DNA of 64,000 nt from the NCBI GenBank assembly GCA_963807425.1, contig CAWEBZ010000010.1, positions 143,470-207,469 of the forward strand, written 5' to 3'. Source of the stretch: VRUE01 sp963807425 (lineage in GTDB: Bacteria > Actinomycetota > Thermoleophilia > Solirubrobacterales > 70-9). The notes beneath the pieces were generated by a model, which saw only the letters and a program-made list of their open reading frames with translations, searched no databases and was not told where the DNA came from. Shown here one piece after another: positions 8,130 to 16,668 of this stretch (position 1 is the stretch's first letter; each line of letters opens with the position of its first letter). Position numbers and translations under genes: made by a program.

Positions 8130-9011
8130 ATGAAACTCTGCAGATTCGAATCCTCCGCCGGCAAGCCCGCGCTCGGCCTCGTCGAAGGCGACGCGGTGGT
8201 CGACCTCAGTGCTTCGGGCCTTCCCGCCGAACCGGCCGCCGCCCTCGCCGAGACCGATCAGGACGGCCTGCGGGCGGTTGGGGAGGCGGCGCCCCGACTG
8301 GCACTCGAGGACGTGCGGCTGCTGGCTCCGGTGACACCGCGCAAGTACCTCGGGATCGCGCTCAACTACGCCGACCACATTGCCGAGACCGGCATGGACG
8401 CACCCGAGGTGCCGGTCTTCTTCAACAAGCAGGTGACCTGCGTCGTTGGCCCTGACGCCGACGTCCACATGCCGCGCGTCTCCACCTTCCTCGACTACGA
8501 GGCCGAGCTGGCCGTGGTGATCGGCAAGCGCTGCCGCCACGTCCCGGCCGAGGAAGCGCATGAGGTCATCGCCGGCTACACCGCCGCCAATGACATCACT
8601 GTCCGCGACTGGCAGGGCCGAGCGCAGACGATGACGATCGGCAAGTCCTTCGACACCCACGGTCCGCTCGGCCCCTGGCTGGTTACACCCGACGAGCTTG
8701 GCGACCCACACGATCTCCGAATCAGGTGCTTCGTCGGCGGCGACCTGCGCCAGGACGCCAGCACCGGCGAAATGGTCTTCGACTGCTTCCAGCAGATCTC
8801 CCACCTCTCCGAAGCTTTCACGCTCGAGCCCGGCGACGTGATCGCCACCGGCACGCCAGCCGGGGTCGGGATCGGCCGCAAGCCGATCCGCGATCACCTG
8901 CTCCACGTCGGCGACACCGTCCGGGTCGAGATCGAGGGCATCGGCGAGCTGACCAACGCCGTGGTCGAGGAGCCCGAGGGATTCGTCGCCGAAGGCACAA
9001 GGACCGACTAG
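8130..9011 (+). CDS. Fumarylacetoacetate hydrolase (FAH) family protein
   Basis: This 293-residue protein has an N-terminal cap region and a C-terminal FAH catalytic domain. Metal-binding and catalytic signatures are present: LNYADHIAE, DYEAELAVVIGKR, YTAANDITVRDWQ and TGTPAGVGIGRKP. Family members act as acylpyruvate or fumarylpyruvate hydrolases, oxaloacetate decarboxylases/tautomerases or 2-hydroxyhepta-2,4-diene-1,7-dioate isomerases. The sequence alone does not decide between these. It lies directly downstream of the M15 gene and may share its transcript. Confidence 0.92.
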   Translation: MKLCRFESSAGKPALGLVEGDAVVDLSASGLPAEPAAALAETDQDGLRAVGEAAPRLALEDVRLLAPVTPRKYLGIALNYADHIAETGMDAPEVPVFFNKQVTCVVGPDADVHMPRVSTFLDYEAELAVVIGKRCRHVPAEEAHEVIAGYTAANDITVRDWQGRAQTMTIGKSFDTHGPLGPWLVTPDELGDPHDLRIRCFVGGDLRQDASTGEMVFDCFQQISHLSEAFTLEPGDVIATGTPAGVGIGRKPIRDHLLHVGDTVRVEIEGIGELTNAVVEEPEGFVAEGTRTD

Positions 9012-9020
9012 GCTCGCTCC

Positions 9021-9206
9021 ATGAGATTCGCGGTCAGCTGGCAGGAGAGCCACGAAAAGCAGAAGGCCATCGTCGAGGCGCTCACAAGCGACGAAGCCGT
9101 GAGAAAGCTGGCGAAGGAGCTGGCCCACCCCGGCGGCGTCACCTACGAGGTCGAGCCCGAGGACGACCTCGGCTACATGGAGCGAATTACTCTCGAGGAC
9201 GAGTAG
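9021..9206 (+). CDS. Small acidic protein of unknown function
   Basis: This predicted 61-residue soluble protein is rich in Glu/Lys and has no signal or membrane segment. It starts 10 bp after the FAH-family stop in the same direction, which suggests an operon tail. I do not recognise the family. Confidence 0.6.
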   Translation: MRFAVSWQESHEKQKAIVEALTSDEAVRKLAKELAHPGGVTYEVEPEDDLGYMERITLEDE

Positions 9207-9227
9207 CCAGAGGGACGAACTAACGAA

Positions 9228-9300
9228 TGGCGAGACCCGGACTCGAACCGGGGACACCACGATTTTCAGTCGTGTGCTCTACCAACTGAGCTATCTCGCC
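9228..9300 (-). tRNA. tRNA-Phe (GAA)
   Basis: On the minus strand, 73 nt fold as a complete cloverleaf. There is a 7-bp acceptor stem GGCGAGA/TCTCGCC, a D-arm GCTC-AGTTGGTA-GAGC, an anticodon arm CACGA-CTGAAAA-TCGTG with anticodon GAA, and a T-arm CCCGG-TTCGAGT-CCGGG. The discriminator base is A. The 3' CCA is not encoded. Confidence 0.97.
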
Positions 9301-9364
9301 AGAGCAGGCGCGCGGACATGGCCGCACAGGGCGAAGGCTAGCGACCGCAGGCGGGAGGGGCTGA

Positions 9365-10717
9365 TTGCATAGGGCAGTGGCCGCGACTCGCGCAGCGCTG
9401 GGACTCGTCGTCCTGCTGGCCGTCGGGGTCGTGGTCGTCTCGGGTGGGTCGGGGACGGATCCGCGGACGCCCGCGGCGCTGCCCGGGTTGCCTCCTCCCT
9501 TTCTCGGCACGGCGGTGGTGGGCAGTGGAGCGCGCACCGCCGCGGTCGACGCATACGGGAACGTGGTTGGGCTGTGGGCGCCCGGGCCGGCGGGACGGTC
9601 GTTGATCCACAACCCGGCGGACCGGCAGGCGGCCGGGACTGTGCCCGCCGATACGGGGATCGTCGCTCGGATGCCGTTGGGGGACGGGTCGATCCCGCTC
9701 TGGCGGGCCGACTCTGTCCGGCAGCTCTACGACCCGAGGACGAACGCGCTGAGGACGGTCGCCCGTGTCGGTGCTGGAAGCTTCGCGGTCGTGCGGGAGA
9801 TCGGCGGAGCGGCAGCGGCTCGCGCCGACAGGCAATGGCTCTCCCGCGCCCGCCCGCTTGACGAGCGCGCGCCGGCATGGGCGCGCCGCCTCTACCTTCG
9901 CTCACTGCTGGTGCTGCGGGCCCTGACCGACCGGCGCACCGGATCGGTGGCGGCCGGAGCTCGCGACGGCTGGGCCTACGTCTGGCCGCGGGATGCCGGC
10001 GTGGTGGCGATCGCCCTCGCCTCGGCCGGCTACCGCGAGGAAGGCCGGCGGGTGGTGCGCTTCCTGCAGGGGTTGGACCTCGAAGCCGCCGCGCGCTTCC
10101 ATGGCGACGGCGAGCCAGTGAAGGGACGCGCGGCGCAGGGCGACGCCGCCGGTTGGGTCGCGGCGGCGGCCAGGGCGGTCGGCGTACCAGTCGACGTCGC
10201 GCCGCAACCCTGGCGCGACCGAGCCGATTACCAGGAGAGTGGTAGCGGCGAGTATCTCGCCAACGCGATCGCCTCCAGCGGCCCGCTCGCTGGGTTCGCG
10301 ACCGAGCGCGGCCTGGTGCGCCACGCAGAGGATCCCGACTCCGGCCTCGACTCGGCCGCGGCCTGGGCGGTGCGTCCCTTCCCGCGGCCAGCGCTGTTCC
10401 CGCAGGTTCGCCGCACCCTGCTGACGCTCTCCGCCCAGGCGGGCCGGTTCGGGATCGTCCCCTCCGAGAGCTGGGGCGGCGGGGTCGACCCCTGGACCGC
10501 GCCGACCGCCTGGACAGCCTGGAGCCTCGCGGCTCTGGGCGAGCGGCGTGCCGCCCTACGACTGATGGCCTGTCTGCGCCGTGCCGCGACCCCGCTCGTC
10601 CTGCTCCCAGAGCGGGTCGACGTCCGCACCGGCATCCCTACCTCGACCACGCCGCTCGCCTGGTCCCACGCCTTCGCGATCCTCGCGATGAGGGAGCTGT
10701 GGCCTAGCGGCCGATGA
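9365..10717 (+). CDS. GH15 (glucoamylase)-like six-hairpin glycosidase family protein
   Basis: This 450-residue protein has an N-terminal signal or membrane anchor (about residues 8-28) and an (alpha/alpha)6-toroid-like catalytic region. The segment DGWAYVWPRDAGVVAIAL matches the glucoamylase W-RD signature. The C-terminal TSTTPLAWSHAFAILAM is typical of GH15 proteins. It is shorter than standard GH15 trehalases and glucoamylases and lacks a clear N-terminal beta-sandwich, so substrate and activity are uncertain. The start is TTG at 9365, with a GTG at 9377 as an alternative. Its 3' end overlaps the convergent LOG gene by 14 bp. Confidence 0.75.
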   Translation: MHRAVAATRAALGLVVLLAVGVVVVSGGSGTDPRTPAALPGLPPPFLGTAVVGSGARTAAVDAYGNVVGLWAPGPAGRSLIHNPADRQAAGTVPADTGIVARMPLGDGSIPLWRADSVRQLYDPRTNALRTVARVGAGSFAVVREIGGAAAARADRQWLSRARPLDERAPAWARRLYLRSLLVLRALTDRRTGSVAAGARDGWAYVWPRDAGVVAIALASAGYREEGRRVVRFLQGLDLEAAARFHGDGEPVKGRAAQGDAAGWVAAAARAVGVPVDVAPQPWRDRADYQESGSGEYLANAIASSGPLAGFATERGLVRHAEDPDSGLDSAAAWAVRPFPRPALFPQVRRTLLTLSAQAGRFGIVPSESWGGGVDPWTAPTAWTAWSLAALGERRAALRLMACLRRAATPLVLLPERVDVRTGIPTSTTPLAWSHAFAILAMRELWPSGR

Positions 10718-11201
10718 TCTCGAGGGCGGCCGCGGCGGCCTCCTCGGCGCTTATCGCCGGGACGATCCCGGGAGCGGACTCCATCGCACCCTCGCCCTTC
10801 AGGGTCCAGCTGCGCAGCGCCACTACCGGGCGACCGATGCTGCGGGCATGGCCGATCTCCGAGAGGGTGCCCCACTCGCCTCCCACCGCGATCACGACCT
10901 CACCCGAAGAGACAACAGCGAGGTTCCTCGCGTAGCCGATACCGGTTGCAACGACGTAGGTGCAGTACTGGTTGGCGTCATCGACGGAAGTGCCGGGAAC
11001 GATCCCGACCACCGTTCCGCCTGCCTGCGAGGCACCACGAGATGCGGCCTCCATCACCCCTCCAAGGCCGCCGCTGACCACGGCCACTCCCGCCTTCGCG
11101 AGTAGCCTGCCGACCTCCTCAGCGAGGAGCGCCACGTCCGAATCCTGATCGCAGCTCCCCGACCCGATCACCGCAACCTGCCGCTGCCGCTCGCCGCTCA
11201 T
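10704..11201 (-). CDS. TIGR00725/LOG family Rossmann-fold protein
   Basis: This 165-residue protein has a Rossmann-like nucleotide-binding fold with the LOG-related motifs SGGLGGVMEAASRGA and AVGGEWGTLSEIG. Relatives include cytokinin-riboside monophosphate phosphoribohydrolases and putative lysine-decarboxylase-annotated proteins. The catalytic PGGxGTxxE of true LOG enzymes is altered to GGEWGTLSE. The start ATG overlaps the helicase stop (ATGA, 11198-11201), so it is coupled to the helicase. The 3' end overlaps the convergent GH15-like gene. Confidence 0.88.
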   Translation of the reverse strand: MSGERQRQVAVIGSGSCDQDSDVALLAEEVGRLLAKAGVAVVSGGLGGVMEAASRGASQAGGTVVGIVPGTSVDDANQYCTYVVATGIGYARNLAVVSSGEVVIAVGGEWGTLSEIGHARSIGRPVVALRSWTLKGEGAMESAPGIVPAISAEEAAAAALEIIGR

Positions 11202-13477
11202 GCCACTCCGGACCCCCTCATCGTCCGCATCAGCTCCAGCGCCCCCTGCTTGTGCAGCGGTTCGTTGAGGTTGCCGCACTTCGGGCTCTGCACGCAGGAG
11301 GGACAGCCGGACTCGCAAGGGCACTCGGCGATCAGGCGCTCGGCGTCGCCGAGCAGGCGCTCGAACTGCTCGTAGCCGCGCAGGGTGATCCCCACCCCGC
11401 CGGGGTGGCCGTCGTAGATGAAGATCGTCGAGCGGCCGGTCTGGAAGTGAACGTTGGTCGAGAGGCCGCCGATGTCCCAGCGGTCGCACATCGCGATCAG
11501 CGGCAGCACCGCGATCTGACCGTGCTCGGTCGCGTGCAGTGCCCCGAGCAGCACCTCCGGCGGCATTGCGCCACTGAGACGCTCGGGCAGCACGTACCAG
11601 AGCGCCTGGGTGGCGAAGTGCTGCTCGGGCAGCTCCAAGGCGACGATGTCGAAGGGCTCCTGGTCTGCGATCGAGACGCGCTGGTAGGCGATCACCTGCT
11701 CGGTCACCGAGACCTCGCCGAAGTGCAGCTCGACCCCCGCCGTCTCGCGCTGCTCGCGAACCGCCTCGATGTAGATCTCGGTCTCCTTCTTCGGGCGCGT
11801 GTACCAGTCGCCCTCGAAGGGCGAGACGACCGCCCGCCGCCCGGCGATGTCGAGCTGCTCGACCTCGTAGGAACGGCCGAGGTGGAGGTAGATCGCGCCG
11901 GGGTGGATCGTCGTGAAGGCCCGCTCGGACTCGACCAGGCCGAGCATCTCGCCGGAGTCGCGCTCGATCACGGCGACCGAGTCGGTCGAGGCCGAGCGCA
12001 GCGGGATCTTCGAGGCGACGAACTCGCTGCGCCGCGGCGCCAGGCCGCCGGGAGCGCGGCGCAGCTCTCCCGCCGCGGCGAGCCGCTCGGCCCGCTCGCG
12101 CCAGCCCTCGCCGAAGATCTCGTCGTCGGAGTCGCTCAGCGGCAGCTCGTAGGCCGCCGCGACCATGTGCCGCGAGGCGATCTGCTCGTTGCCCGGATCG
12201 AGGATCGCGGCCTCCACCGGCCGCCCGATGAACTCATCCGGGTGGCGGCAGAAGAACTGGTCGAGCGCGTCCTGGCCGGCGACATAGACCGCCAGCCCAC
12301 GCCGTTCCCGCCCGGCCCGGCCCCACATCTGCCGCAGGCTGGCGACGGTTCCAGGGAAGGTGACGCAGATCGCCGCGTCGAGCTCGCCGATGTCGATCCC
12401 CAGCTCGAGCGCGTCGGTGGCGACCACGGCGAGCAGCTCGCCGGCCGCCAGCCGGGCCTCGATCTCGCGCCGCTGCTGGGAGGTGTAGCCGCCGCGGTAG
12501 GGGGCGATCCGCGCCGCCAGCTCGGGCTTGCCGCGAGCCTGCAGCGCCTCGCGCGCGAAGCGCTGGATCAGCTCGATCCCGCGCCGGCTCTTGAGGAAGC
12601 AGATCGTCCGCACGTCCTGGGAGACCAGCTCGGCGAGCAGGTCCGCCGCCTCGGAGAGCGGCGAGCGCCGTGTTCCCGTCGCCTTGTCGATCAACGGCGG
12701 GTTCCACATCGCGATCTCGCGCCCGGTCCGCGGCGCGCCGTCGTCGTCGACCAGCTCGAAGGGGGTGCCGACCAGCTCCTCGGCCAGGCCGACCGGGTTG
12801 GCGATCGTCGCCGAGGCGAGCAGGAAGCGTGGCTCGGACCCATAGGCGCGCGCGACCCGGCGCAGCCGCCGCAGCACGTTTGCGACGTGGGAGCCGAAGA
12901 CCCCGCGGTAGGTGTGGGCCTCGTCGACCACGACCCAGCCGAGGTTGGCGAGAAAGTCCCCCCAGCTCTTGTGGTGTGGCAGAACCCCGACATGCAGCAT
13001 GTCGGGGTTGGTGAGAACGAGGTTGCTGCGGCGGCGGATCGCCGGCCGCTCTTCGCGCGGCGTGTCGCCGTCGTAGATCGCCTCGCGCAGCCCGGGCGGG
13101 CGCAGCTGCCCCAGCTTGCGTGCCTGGTCCTGAGCCAGTGCCTTGGTCGGGTAGAGATAGAGGGCGCGGCGCTTGGGGTCGCGGGCGATACCGTCGAGCA
13201 CGGGCAGGTTGAAGGCGAGGCTCTTGCCCGAGGCGGTGCCGCTGGTGATCACCAGGTTGGAGGAGGCGGCCGCCTCCAGCGCCTGGCGCTGGTGGGAGTA
13301 GAGCCGCTCGACCCCAGCCGCGTTGAGAGCTTCGACGAAGCCCGGATCGAGCGAATTGGGCAGCGCCACCCGCTTCGCCTTGCGCTCCTCCTCGGCGCTC
13401 TCGGCGACGATGCGCCCGTCGCGCCGAGCTGGGTCGATCGCGATCGACCAGGGAGCCTCGAGCAAGCTCTTCGCCAC
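11198..13477 (-). CDS. DEAD/DEAH-box helicase with C-terminal DUF1998 zinc domain (MrfA/YprA-like)
   Basis: This 759-residue SF2 helicase shows Walker A (TSGTASGKS), DEAH (VVVDEAHTY), motif III (LLASATIANP) and motif VI (QMWGRAGRERRG). The C-terminal DUF1998 region has the cysteine cluster CPCESGCPSCVQSPKCGN. This matches Bacillus MrfA/YprA and yeast Hrq1-like helicases, which act in mitomycin C lesion repair; that role is family knowledge and inferred here. The start is GTG at 13477 and overlaps the folP stop by one base (TAGTG). The LOG gene is coupled downstream. Confidence 0.93.
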   Translation of the reverse strand: MAKSLLEAPWSIAIDPARRDGRIVAESAEEERKAKRVALPNSLDPGFVEALNAAGVERLYSHQRQALEAAASSNLVITSGTASGKSLAFNLPVLDGIARDPKRRALYLYPTKALAQDQARKLGQLRPPGLREAIYDGDTPREERPAIRRRSNLVLTNPDMLHVGVLPHHKSWGDFLANLGWVVVDEAHTYRGVFGSHVANVLRRLRRVARAYGSEPRFLLASATIANPVGLAEELVGTPFELVDDDGAPRTGREIAMWNPPLIDKATGTRRSPLSEAADLLAELVSQDVRTICFLKSRRGIELIQRFAREALQARGKPELAARIAPYRGGYTSQQRREIEARLAAGELLAVVATDALELGIDIGELDAAICVTFPGTVASLRQMWGRAGRERRGLAVYVAGQDALDQFFCRHPDEFIGRPVEAAILDPGNEQIASRHMVAAAYELPLSDSDDEIFGEGWRERAERLAAAGELRRAPGGLAPRRSEFVASKIPLRSASTDSVAVIERDSGEMLGLVESERAFTTIHPGAIYLHLGRSYEVEQLDIAGRRAVVSPFEGDWYTRPKKETEIYIEAVREQRETAGVELHFGEVSVTEQVIAYQRVSIADQEPFDIVALELPEQHFATQALWYVLPERLSGAMPPEVLLGALHATEHGQIAVLPLIAMCDRWDIGGLSTNVHFQTGRSTIFIYDGHPGGVGITLRGYEQFERLLGDAERLIAECPCESGCPSCVQSPKCGNLNEPLHKQGALELMRTMRGSGVA

Positions 13478-14358
13478 TAGCTCGCGCTCCGCTGTGGCGC
13501 CTTTTTCCCGCTATGCGGCAATAAGGCGCCACGGGCGATGCGGCCAGCAACTCTCATCGCCTGCAGCGAACTGCGGTCGTGGATGCGGAGGACGTCGGCG
13601 CCGCCGCGCACCGCCAGAGCGACGGCGGCGACCGTTCCCCACTCGCGCTCGCCCGCCGGCAGCCGCTCCTCCCAGGAGCCGGCGAGGACGGCGCCGATGA
13701 AGTCCTTGCGCGAGAGCGAGACGTAGAGCGGCAGCCCGAGCTCGCGCAGCTCGCCGAGCCGCCGCAGGATCTCGAGATCCTGCTCGGTGCTGAGGTCGAA
13801 GTCGAGTCCCGGGTCGATCGCGATCTGCTCCCTTGCGACCCCAAGCCCGACCGCGGCCTCGACTCTCCCCCCGAACCAAGACTTGAGGTGGTCGACGACG
13901 TCGCCGTACTCGCGCGGCGGCCGGTCGACCCGCGGCGGGCCCTCGATGTGCATCAGCACGTAGCCGCAGCCCGTCTCGGCGACCAGCCCGAACATCTCCT
14001 CCGAGCCGCCGGAGATGTCGTTGACCGCGACCGCGCCCGCCGCCAGCGCCCGCCGCGCCACCTCGACCGAGAAGGTGTCAGCCGAGATCGGCACCCCGGC
14101 GCCGACCAGCCCCTCGATCGCCGGGATCAGCGCCGCGGCCTCGTCCTCGGCCGCGACCGGCGGTCCGCTGCGAGCCGCCACCGCCCCCACGTCGAGCATG
14201 TCGAAGCCCGACTCGACCAGCGCCAACCCGTCCTCGACTGCCTGCTCCGGCGTGCCACTGCGCGCCCCCTCGAACATCGAGTCGACGGTGACGTTGACGA
14301 TCCCGGCGGCGATCGGTTGGGCCAATTCGAGAGTCCGATCGGCGAGTCGCCAGGGCAT
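13477..14358 (-). CDS. folP: Dihydropteroate synthase-like protein, divergent substrate loops
   Basis: This 293-residue TIM-barrel protein follows dihydropteroate synthase (7,8-dihydropterin-CH2-OPP + pABA) along its length. Conserved segments include VNDISGG, YVLMHIEGPP, IDPGLDFD, VSLSRKDFIGAV and ADVLRIHD. Two signature loops deviate. The usual NVTPDSF reads NVTVDSMF, and the usual STRPG reads AARSG, keeping the Arg but losing the Thr and Pro. It is therefore either a naturally altered DHPS or a paralogue of other function. The C-terminal 20 codons contain a nested stem-loop repeat. I chose the ATG at 14358 (MPWRLADR). The helicase is coupled downstream. Only 23 bp separate it from the divergent HAD gene. 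Confidence 0.82.
   Translation of the reverse strand: MPWRLADRTLELAQPIAAGIVNVTVDSMFEGARSGTPEQAVEDGLALVESGFDMLDVGAVAARSGPPVAAEDEAAALIPAIEGLVGAGVPISADTFSVEVARRALAAGAVAVNDISGGSEEMFGLVAETGCGYVLMHIEGPPRVDRPPREYGDVVDHLKSWFGGRVEAAVGLGVAREQIAIDPGLDFDLSTEQDLEILRRLGELRELGLPLYVSLSRKDFIGAVLAGSWEERLPAGEREWGTVAAVALAVRGGADVLRIHDRSSLQAMRVAGRIARGALLPHSGKKAPQRSAS
13494..13532. repeat. Nested stem-loop repeat, copy A
   Basis: Outer arms GTGGCGCC (13494-13501) and GGCGCCAC (13525-13532) are perfectly complementary. They enclose a second stem CCGC-TAT-GCGG (13508-13518) joined through TTTTT and an A/T-rich joint. The first 21 bases are identical to 36439-36459. The element lies inside the last codons of the folP-like gene, on the opposite strand relative to its copy in the PKD gene, and it ends just before the helicase start. 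Confidence 0.8.
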
Positions 14359-14381
14359 CCGGCTACCGTAGCGACCGCACC

Positions 14382-15198
14382 ATGGCACTGCGATGCGTCT
14401 ACACCGACCTCGACGGGACCCTGCTCGGCAAGGGCAGCTCGCTTTTCCGCGACGCCGAGGGTTGCTTCTCTCTTGCCCAGGCGCGGGGGCTGGAGGCGTG
14501 CCAGCGGGCCGGGGTCGAGGTGGTGATCATGTCGGGACGGCGCGAGCCGCAGGTGCACGAGGCCGCGCGGTTGATGGGCCAGACCTCCTACATCTACGAG
14601 GCCGGCTGCGCCTTCGCGATCGACGGCGAGACGACGCTGCTGACCGGCGAGATGGACCCCGACGAGGAGCGGCACGGTCTACGAGCAGATCGAGCAGCGC
14701 GGCATCCCGAAGCTGCTCTTCGAGCACTTCGAGGGGCGGTTGGAGTACCACTCGCCCTGGCACCACGGCCGCATCCTCTCCCACCTCTTCCGCGGCAAGG
14801 TCGACGTCGACGAGGCGAACGAGCTGCTCGGCGCCGAGGGCCACGGCGACCTGCGCCTGCTCGACAACGGCGCGATCGGCCGCGAGATGCCCGCGATCGA
14901 CGGACCCACCCACGCCTACCACCTCGTCCCGAAGATGGTCAGCAAGGCGGGTGCGGTCACCGCGCACGCACGCGCACGCGGCTACGACCCGGCCGACTGC
15001 ATCGGGGTCGGCGACTCGGTCGAGGACCTCGAGGTGGCCGCCGCGGTCGGCCGCTTCTTCGTCGTCGCCAACGGGCCCGAGCGCGACCCCGGCCTGCGCG
15101 CCGCGCTCGCCGCCTGGGACAACGCCACGGTCACCGAGGGAAGCATGGGCGATGGCTTCTACGAGGCGGTCGTCACCACCCTGGTCGAGCGCCGCTGA
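14382..15198 (+). CDS. HAD-superfamily (Cof-type) phosphatase, one frameshift
   Basis: The N-terminal DxD motif (VYTDLDGTLLG) and motif II (VVIMSGRRE) are in the first frame. After about 14686 the similarity continues one base later (VYEQIEQRGIPKLLFEHFEG) to the C-terminal motif IGVGDSVEDLEVAAAVG. Dropping one G in CACGGTC restores a 271-residue protein, so I read this as a single inserted base, probably an assembly error. It is a phosphatase of the HAD-IIB type; the substrate is unknown. It is divergent from the folP-like gene. Confidence 0.85.
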
Positions 15199-15250
15199 GC
15201 AAGCACTAATATCGGCGATAGCCGCCGCTCAACCCCCGGAAGGAGCACCG

Positions 15251-15964
15251 TTGTCGCAGGAGAACGCCACAGTCGCCGAGCAGGAGTACCTGGAGATCAT
15301 GTTCTGGCTGGAGGAGGCGGGCCTGCAGATGACGGGGGCCAACATCGCCCGCGCGATGCAGCTCTCGCCCCCCACCGTGCATGAGATGGTCGGCCGGCTG
15401 GTCGAGGACGGCTATGTCGAGCGCAACGCCGACAAGTCGCTCGCCTTCACCGAGTCCGGGCGCGAGCACGCCAGCCACATCGTCCGCCGCCACCGCATGA
15501 TCGAGCGCTTCCTCACCGACGTCCTCGGCATTCCCTGGGACGAGGTCCACGAGGAGGCAGAGCGGATCGAGCACGCGATGTCGCCGGTGCTGGAGGAGCG
15601 GATGCGAGCCGCGATCGGCGACGCGACGACCTGCCCGCATGGGCACCCGATCGTCGAGGGCGCGCGCGAGCGGGGCTCGCTGCTGGCGGACGTCGAGGTC
15701 GGCGCCAAGGTCCACGTCCTGCGCTTCGAGAACGAGGCCGAGGAGCTGCTGCACTACCTCAAGGACGCCGGGTTGGAGCCCGGACTGGAGGGCAGCGTCG
15801 AGAGCAACGGCGAGGACGGAGTGACGATCCTCTCCGCCGACGGCAGCCACCAGGTCTCCCGCAGCGTCGCCGAGACCGTCTCGGTGCGGGCCGACCCGGC
15901 CCCGCCGCCGCGGGCGACGATCCCTGAGCAGCTCGTTCTTTCCTCAGACCGCTACGGGAGATAG
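15251..15964 (+). CDS. DtxR/IdeR/MntR family metal-dependent transcriptional regulator
   Basis: This 237-residue protein has an N-terminal winged helix (about residues 5-65, TGANIARAMQLSPPTVHEMVGRL). A metal-dependent dimerisation domain follows, with candidate ligand residues in RRHRMIERFL, HEEAERIEHAM and CPHGHPI. A C-terminal FeoA/SH3-like domain starts near residue 150 (SLLADVEVGAKVHVL). The start is TTG at 15251, preceded by GGAAGGAG. It is the only metal regulator in the window and the natural candidate for binding the TTAGG-N4-CCTAA boxes at 29.0, 32.0 and 63.3 kb. Whether it senses Fe or Mn is not decided by sequence. Confidence 0.93.
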   Translation: MSQENATVAEQEYLEIMFWLEEAGLQMTGANIARAMQLSPPTVHEMVGRLVEDGYVERNADKSLAFTESGREHASHIVRRHRMIERFLTDVLGIPWDEVHEEAERIEHAMSPVLEERMRAAIGDATTCPHGHPIVEGARERGSLLADVEVGAKVHVLRFENEAEELLHYLKDAGLEPGLEGSVESNGEDGVTILSADGSHQVSRSVAETVSVRADPAPPPRATIPEQLVLSSDRYGR

Positions 15965-15975
15965 TCCGGACGCCG

Positions 15976-16668
15976 CTACTGCGGCACTTCCATGCTGACG
16001 ATCGGCTCTGAGGTCGGCTGAGCGCTGCCGCCGCGCGGCTCGGCGGTGACCATCACCGCGCTGACGCCGGTCATGTCGTCGATCACGGCCGTCGCTGTGC
16101 CGTCGCGGTTCGGCACGAAGAGCGTCTTCGCCGAGACGACCCGGTCGTCCCGTTCCACCCAGGCCTGCAGGACCTCGTCGGGGGGTAGCTGACGCAGGTT
16201 CGCCAGATGCAGCGTCCCCGAATCCCCCTGGCTGACCATTTCGGCGGTCACCGCCGGCGCCTTGCCGGCGACGACGGTGCTCGCTGCGCCGCCGTCCGAC
16301 TCGCCGTCGCGGATCGCATAGCCGGCGATCGCCGCACCGATCAGTGCCACCGCGGCGAGGCCGGCGAGCGGCCGCAGGCTGAGGAAGCGGCTGCGCTGCG
16401 CGCGCCGAGCCTCCGTGGGCACCTCGGCGCGATCTGCCTCGGAACGCACCTGCTCCATCAGGCGAGTGCGCAGCTCGGGTGCCGGCTCGACCCGCTCCAC
16501 GGTCTCCGGCAGCAACTGCACAGCAGGGCGCAGCCAGGCCAGCTCGGTCTGGCACTCCTCGCAGCCCGCGAGGTGGCGCTCCAACTCAGCCGCCTCGCCC
16601 GGCTCCAGCGCCCCCAGCAGGTAGGCGGCCATCTCGTCGCGCCAGCGACCGTGCTCTGTCTCGTTCAT
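15976..16668 (-). CDS. Anti-sigma factor with zinc-finger and RskA-like domain
   Basis: This 230-residue protein has an N-terminal ZAS-type motif (HLAGCEECQTEL, H-x3-C-x2-C). It has a single transmembrane helix near residues 98-118 (LAGLAAVALIGAAIAGYAI) and an extracytoplasmic RskA-type C-terminal domain. It should sequester the ECF sigma factor encoded just upstream. Its start overlaps the sigma stop (ATGA, 16665-16668), which favours equal synthesis of the pair. Confidence 0.93.
   Translation of the reverse strand: MNETEHGRWRDEMAAYLLGALEPGEAAELERHLAGCEECQTELAWLRPAVQLLPETVERVEPAPELRTRLMEQVRSEADRAEVPTEARRAQRSRFLSLRPLAGLAAVALIGAAIAGYAIRDGESDGGAASTVVAGKAPAVTAEMVSQGDSGTLHLANLRQLPPDEVLQAWVERDDRVVSAKTLFVPNRDGTATAVIDDMTGVSAVMVTAEPRGGSAQPTSEPIVSMEVPQ

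Noticed and set aside
11252..13480. A long plus-strand open frame opposite the helicase
   Set aside because: The minus strand carries all helicase motifs. The plus frame has no domain and shows Leu/Asp/Val/Gly-rich shadow composition.
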